Source: a virus
Virus record (IMG/VR): IMGVR_UViG_3300005530_000043
Location: 1-43,323 of that record
DNA: 43,323 nucleotides
Direction: 5' to 3' (one strand)
A model generated the notes under the pieces. It had not been told where the DNA came from, ran no database searches, and saw only the letters and a program-made list of their open reading frames with translations. Below, one piece after another: positions 40,958 through 43,323 of the stretch; positions within the stretch are counted from its first letter, which is position 1; each line of letters opens with the position of its first letter. Both the position numbers and the translations under genes were made by a program.

Positions 40958-41613
40958 AGCTTGCCCCCATGATGCGCGGTGATGATCCGCTCGGCATCCT
41001 GCAGCAGCGTCCAGTCTTCGTTCCGGCCGCCGGCGTTCGGATGCGTCTTCGCTTTCGCGAGGCGGAGCGAGGTGCGCGCGTTGTCGATCGACACGACGAT
41101 CACGTGCGCGACTCGTTCCAGCTCGTCGTCCGGCACCCCGCTCAGCCGTGCGATCAATGTGGCCGCTTGGGCGGTCGACAGCGTTGGTGTCGTCGCGCCA
41201 CTGCTCGGGAGCGCCTTGAATCCGGCACGTAACAACGCGGACTGTACGCCGTAGCGCTCGGCGCGACGCAGATCCTCGAGCACGACGGCGATCGCGTAGA
41301 GGTTGTCCTGCCACCAGCCGAACGTGTCGCACGGATACGCCTGGCGATGGCCGTCGCGGTCGACGAATGAAAGAATCACCGCAGGACCGGGCCGCGCGTC
41401 GGCGCGCAGCATGCCGTCCTGCCGGAGATCGCCCATGCGGATCGCGAGCGCCATCTCGATCTTGCGCGCATTGAGATGCTTGAGCTCGCGCTCGAGCACC
41501 TGCAGCGTGCGCGACCACTGCGTCTTGAACGGCGCCTTCTTGCGCGAGTAAGTGGGCGTCGCCTTCCCGGGCCAGACCGCGGGAAGCTCTGTCACAGAGT
41601 ACTCGAGCGCCAT
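40954..41613 (-). CDS. Degenerate J-domain-like phage protein
   Basis: This encodes 219 residues from ATG 41613. Central features are AVILSFVDRDGHRQAYPCDT then FGWWQDNLYAIAVVLEDLRR, a core found in related phage proteins. The C-terminus LRLAKAKTHPNAGGRNEDWT then LLQDAERIITAHHG follows the helix II-loop-helix III pattern of J-domains, but the essential HPD is HPN. Stimulation of DnaK ATPase by the classical route is therefore doubtful. It sits early in the leftward operon before xis/int. Role unknown. J-proteins in phages usually recruit host Hsp70 for replication. Confidence 0.6.
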   Translation of the reverse strand: MALEYSVTELPAVWPGKATPTYSRKKAPFKTQWSRTLQVLERELKHLNARKIEMALAIRMGDLRQDGMLRADARPGPAVILSFVDRDGHRQAYPCDTFGWWQDNLYAIAVVLEDLRRAERYGVQSALLRAGFKALPSSGATTPTLSTAQAATLIARLSGVPDDELERVAHVIVVSIDNARTSLRLAKAKTHPNAGGRNEDWTLLQDAERIITAHHGGKL

Positions 41614-41873
41614 CAGCGCAATCCTCCGGTCGTGTGGTCGACCTCGACAAGCTCCATCGCAAGCCCCGGCACCAGCTTCCGAACGCGCGCGACCGACCCG
41701 TTAAGGTCCTCGTCGAATCGCAACGCCACACCGGCCACGCCCGTGTACTGCTCAATCTGCGGCGAGACGAGATCGCAGCTCTTTCCCGCCGCGAGACGGT
41801 CGATGACGTCGCGCGTGAGACAGATCATCAGCAACGTCTGCCCCTGCTCGTTTTTGACCGGAAGGATGATCAT
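41613..41873 (-). CDS. Small hypothetical protein
   Basis: This encodes 86 residues from ATG 41873 (ATGA with the upstream stop), ending in a TGATG junction. The sequence reads as a compact alpha/beta protein: MIILPVKNEQGQTLLMICLT, RDVIDRLAAGKSCDLVSPQI, ALRFDEDLNGSVARV. No domain is recognised. Its overlaps argue that it is real. Confidence 0.65.
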   Translation of the reverse strand: MIILPVKNEQGQTLLMICLTRDVIDRLAAGKSCDLVSPQIEQYTGVAGVALRFDEDLNGSVARVRKLVPGLAMELVEVDHTTGGLR

Positions 41874-42148
41874 CGTGAGACGCTCCGTCGACGCGATCGC
41901 GGGCCGCCGGTGATGCGGAGATCGCGCGTCACGGCGCCGGGCAGATGCGCCCAGGTCGCGCCATGGATCGCCATCGTGATCGCGGACGGCGACACGCCGA
42001 GCTTGAGCGCGGCGAGCTCGATCCATCCGGATGCGGGCGACTCACGCCGCGCGCGTTCGCGGAGCCGCCGCACCCGGGCCTCGGTGAGTCGCGCGGCGCC
42101 GTGCGCCTCGCCGACGCGCGCCTTGGGGGAATGCCGGTGCTTAGTCAT
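41870..42148 (-). CDS. Small HTH DNA-binding protein
   Basis: This encodes 92 residues from ATG 42148. The segment ARLTEARVRRLRERARRESP, then WIELAALKLGVSPSAITMAI, HGATWAHL resembles the helix-turn-helix appended to phage homing endonucleases and small regulators (A-x-LTE..V..IR .. ELA..FGVS..TI..I..G.TW). No nuclease domain is attached. It is basic at both ends and probably binds DNA. Eight base pairs overlap the winged-helix gene upstream. Confidence 0.7.
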   Translation of the reverse strand: MTKHRHSPKARVGEAHGAARLTEARVRRLRERARRESPASGWIELAALKLGVSPSAITMAIHGATWAHLPGAVTRDLRITGGPRSRRRSVSR

Positions 42149-42461
42149 GCTTGGTCTCGACGGGAAGCGTGCCGATCTCGTCGAACGAGACCAGCACCGT
42201 GATGGCGCGCGCGTTCCGTGGCTCGCGCTTGATGTAGCCTTTCAATTCCAGATTCATGATGTGCTCGGCGACGGTGCCGATCGATTTCCAGCGAAATGTC
42301 TTGCCCAGCTCTTCGAACGTCGGCGCGCAGCCCTGCGACGCGATGCGCGTGCAGATCACGCGCAGGAGCGCCGCTTCGATCTTCGTCAGCGGCTTCTGGC
42401 GCGCGCCGAGCACATGTCCACACGTCGGGCAGCGCTTCGGCTGAATCCGCGGCTCGGTCAA
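42141..42461 (-). CDS. LexA-type winged-helix regulator with zinc knuckle
   Basis: This encodes 106 residues from TTG 42461 (TTGA overlap with the metallopeptidase stop). A short N-terminal CPTCG precedes PLTKIEAALLRVICTRIASQ, GCAPTFEELGKTFRWKSIGT and VAEHIMNLELKGYIKREPRN, the LexA DNA-binding domain pattern. ARAITV is the matching wing. There is no peptidase domain, so it cannot self-cleave. It may repress or activate early promoters, or compete with host LexA. Confidence 0.75.
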   Translation of the reverse strand: MTEPRIQPKRCPTCGHVLGARQKPLTKIEAALLRVICTRIASQGCAPTFEELGKTFRWKSIGTVAEHIMNLELKGYIKREPRNARAITVLVSFDEIGTLPVETKHD

Positions 42462-43009
42462 TCCGGCGCGCCCTCGAACATGCCCAACTGGTGCGCCTGG
42501 ACGACGGATCCGGCAAAGACCGTGAGGTCGTCGCGCCAGAGCCCCCAGCGGCGCACGATCCCGCCAAACTCTTCGATGTCGTGGCTGATGAGCACCCACG
42601 CCGTCTCGCCGCCCGGCGTCTCGTCCTTCCCGAAATGCGAGAGCTCGTGATCCACCAAGGCCACCTTCTGGTGATCGCTGAGCAGCTTCCACTGCTGCCA
42701 ATTGATCTCCATCACCAGGTCGTAGCCGGCGAAGAAGTTCACGCGGCCGCCGGCCTTGCTCGCCTTTCCCCACACGATGCGATCGCGCGTCTTCATCTTC
42801 TCGCGATAGACGTACGCGATCGCCGCGGTGACGAGGTGCTTGTGGATCGCGCGGATCAGGACCTTCGCAATCGCCTCGACCTGCCCGGCGTTGTGATACG
42901 CCTCGGTCTCGTCCCAGCCACCGAGGCCGGGCGTGGCGATCGCCTTCTCGAGATCGAGTTCGTACCCGCGCAACGCGTCGGGGATATGCAACCGCGCTTG
43001 ATTCTTCAC
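42458..43009 (-). CDS. Putative phage metallopeptidase
   Basis: This encodes 183 residues from ATG 43009. It shows the phage metallopeptidase pattern: RVNFFAGYDLVMEINWQQWK, LLSDHQKVALVDHELSHFGK (HExxH with Glu and both His), then WVLISHDIEEFGGIVRRWGL, where His and Glu could complete the zinc site. The middle (AYVYREKMKTRDRIVWGKAS) is basic. The family is common in phages. Suggested roles include host-protein cleavage, but its substrate is unknown. It follows the SWIB gene by 10 bp and overlaps the LexA-like gene. Confidence 0.82.
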   Translation of the reverse strand: MKNQARLHIPDALRGYELDLEKAIATPGLGGWDETEAYHNAGQVEAIAKVLIRAIHKHLVTAAIAYVYREKMKTRDRIVWGKASKAGGRVNFFAGYDLVMEINWQQWKLLSDHQKVALVDHELSHFGKDETPGGETAWVLISHDIEEFGGIVRRWGLWRDDLTVFAGSVVQAHQLGMFEGAPD

Positions 43010-43019
43010 GAGCGAGCCC

Positions 43020-43250
43020 TCACCGGATCTGCTTGTTGACGAGCTTCGTCATTTCGAACATCGAGACCTGCCGCTTGTTGCCAAACACCGCCTTGAGCTT
43101 CTCGTCGGTGTTGATCATCCGACGCTCTTTCTTGTCCTGGAGGCCGTGTTTCTTGATGTAGCCCCAGAGCTTCTTCGTGATCTCCGTGCGTGGGAGCGGT
43201 GCGTCACCGACGATCGCGGCGAGGGCGGGCTTGGGTTGCTTCGGCTGCAT
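43020..43250 (-). CDS. SWIB/MDM2-domain protein
   Basis: This encodes 76 residues from ATG 43250. It is essentially one SWIB domain: LAAIVGDAPLPRTEITKKLW, GYIKKHGLQDKKERRMINTD, EKLKAVFGNKRQVSMFEMTK, LVNKQI. In eukaryotes SWIB parts bind chromatin-remodelling or p53-type helices. Stand-alone bacterial and phage copies are of unknown function, and DNA topology and transcription are suggested from Chlamydia fusions. It is the first complete gene of the leftward run. Confidence 0.85.
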   Translation of the reverse strand: MQPKQPKPALAAIVGDAPLPRTEITKKLWGYIKKHGLQDKKERRMINTDEKLKAVFGNKRQVSMFEMTKLVNKQIR

Positions 43251-43263
43251 GAAGTGCCCGACG

Positions 43264-43323
43264 CTACCGACTCGCGGCCGCCTCGTCGTCGATCGAGAGC
43301 TGGACGGCTTTCCAGCGCCGGCG
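43264..43323 (-). CDS. C-terminal fragment of an unknown protein (runs off right edge)
   Basis: On the minus strand the frame reads RRRWKAVQLSIDDEAAASR and stops with TAG at 43266-43264, 13 bp before the SWIB start. Its composition looks coding, but only 19 residues are visible. If the window ends join as a circle, this frame is preceded by a TGA 12 bases inside the left edge, so it would not continue the ParB-like protein as written. Confidence 0.4.
   Translation of the reverse strand, partial: RRRWKAVQLSIDDEAAASR

Overview
The window looks like most or all of the genome of a temperate, short-tailed (podovirus-type) dsDNA phage or prophage with high G+C DNA. It has a tyrosine integrase, a divergent repressor/early switch, a P22-like portal, an acidic scaffold, an HK97-type major capsid protein, a nozzle-like protein, three internal (ejection) proteins and a complete lysis cassette. 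I see no tape measure, sheath or tail-tube genes. Almost every gene lies on the minus strand in long chains joined by ATGA, GTGA or TGATG overlaps. The exception is a small plus-strand island at 5493-8395. The host is not identifiable. High G+C, two signal-peptide genes (one with an ARAQ-like cleavage site) and a TPR protein would fit a Gram-negative soil-type host, possibly Gemmatimonadota, but this is inference only.

Layout in transcription order, right to left. Positions 43323-40541 hold small early genes: SWIB domain, phage metallopeptidase, LexA-like winged helix, HTH proteins, a degenerate J-domain protein and an excisionase-like HTH. Then come the integrase (39364-40611) and a non-coding stretch with three strong dyads (39223-39336). 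Positions 39136-35833 hold a Cys-rich protein carrying a 37-bp tandem duplication, a DnaB_N/RepA-like ATPase with an iteron-like cluster inside the gene, and a protein containing 43 tandem hexanucleotides. Positions 35744-32527 hold an accessory/packaging block: STAS-domain protein, zinc ribbon, TM micropeptide, RusA-like resolvase, an Acb2/Tad1-hairpin-like protein (likely anti-CBASS/anti-Thoeris sponge) and the small terminase. Large terminase, small unknown genes, portal, scaffold and capsid occupy 32543-23123. Neck, tail and internal virion proteins occupy 23054-10253. Holin-like protein, amidase and a spanin-like protein occupy 10168-8345.

The plus-strand island encodes an XRE repressor without a peptidase domain, a TPR protein, a secreted protein and a small protein. 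A minus-strand lipoprotein sits among them. This looks like a lysogeny and conversion module. Leftward from the switch (5387 to 1) run an excisionase/Cro-like protein, unknown small genes, a Gp157-like protein, a Bet-family annealing recombinase, a zinc-ribbon protein and a ParB-like protein that runs off the left edge.

The most striking DNA-level signal is the octamer palindrome CGGATCCG. I counted 37 copies by eye against an estimated 1-2 expected, including four in the small intergenic fraction. It is reminiscent of the HIP1 element of cyanobacteria. Other leads are a signal-peptide-like N-terminus on the major capsid protein, recurrent leader hairpins around the capsid and lysis genes, the Acb2-like and STAS proteins, and the TPR/XRE lysogeny module. 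All counts, starts and domain calls are by eye, with no database search.
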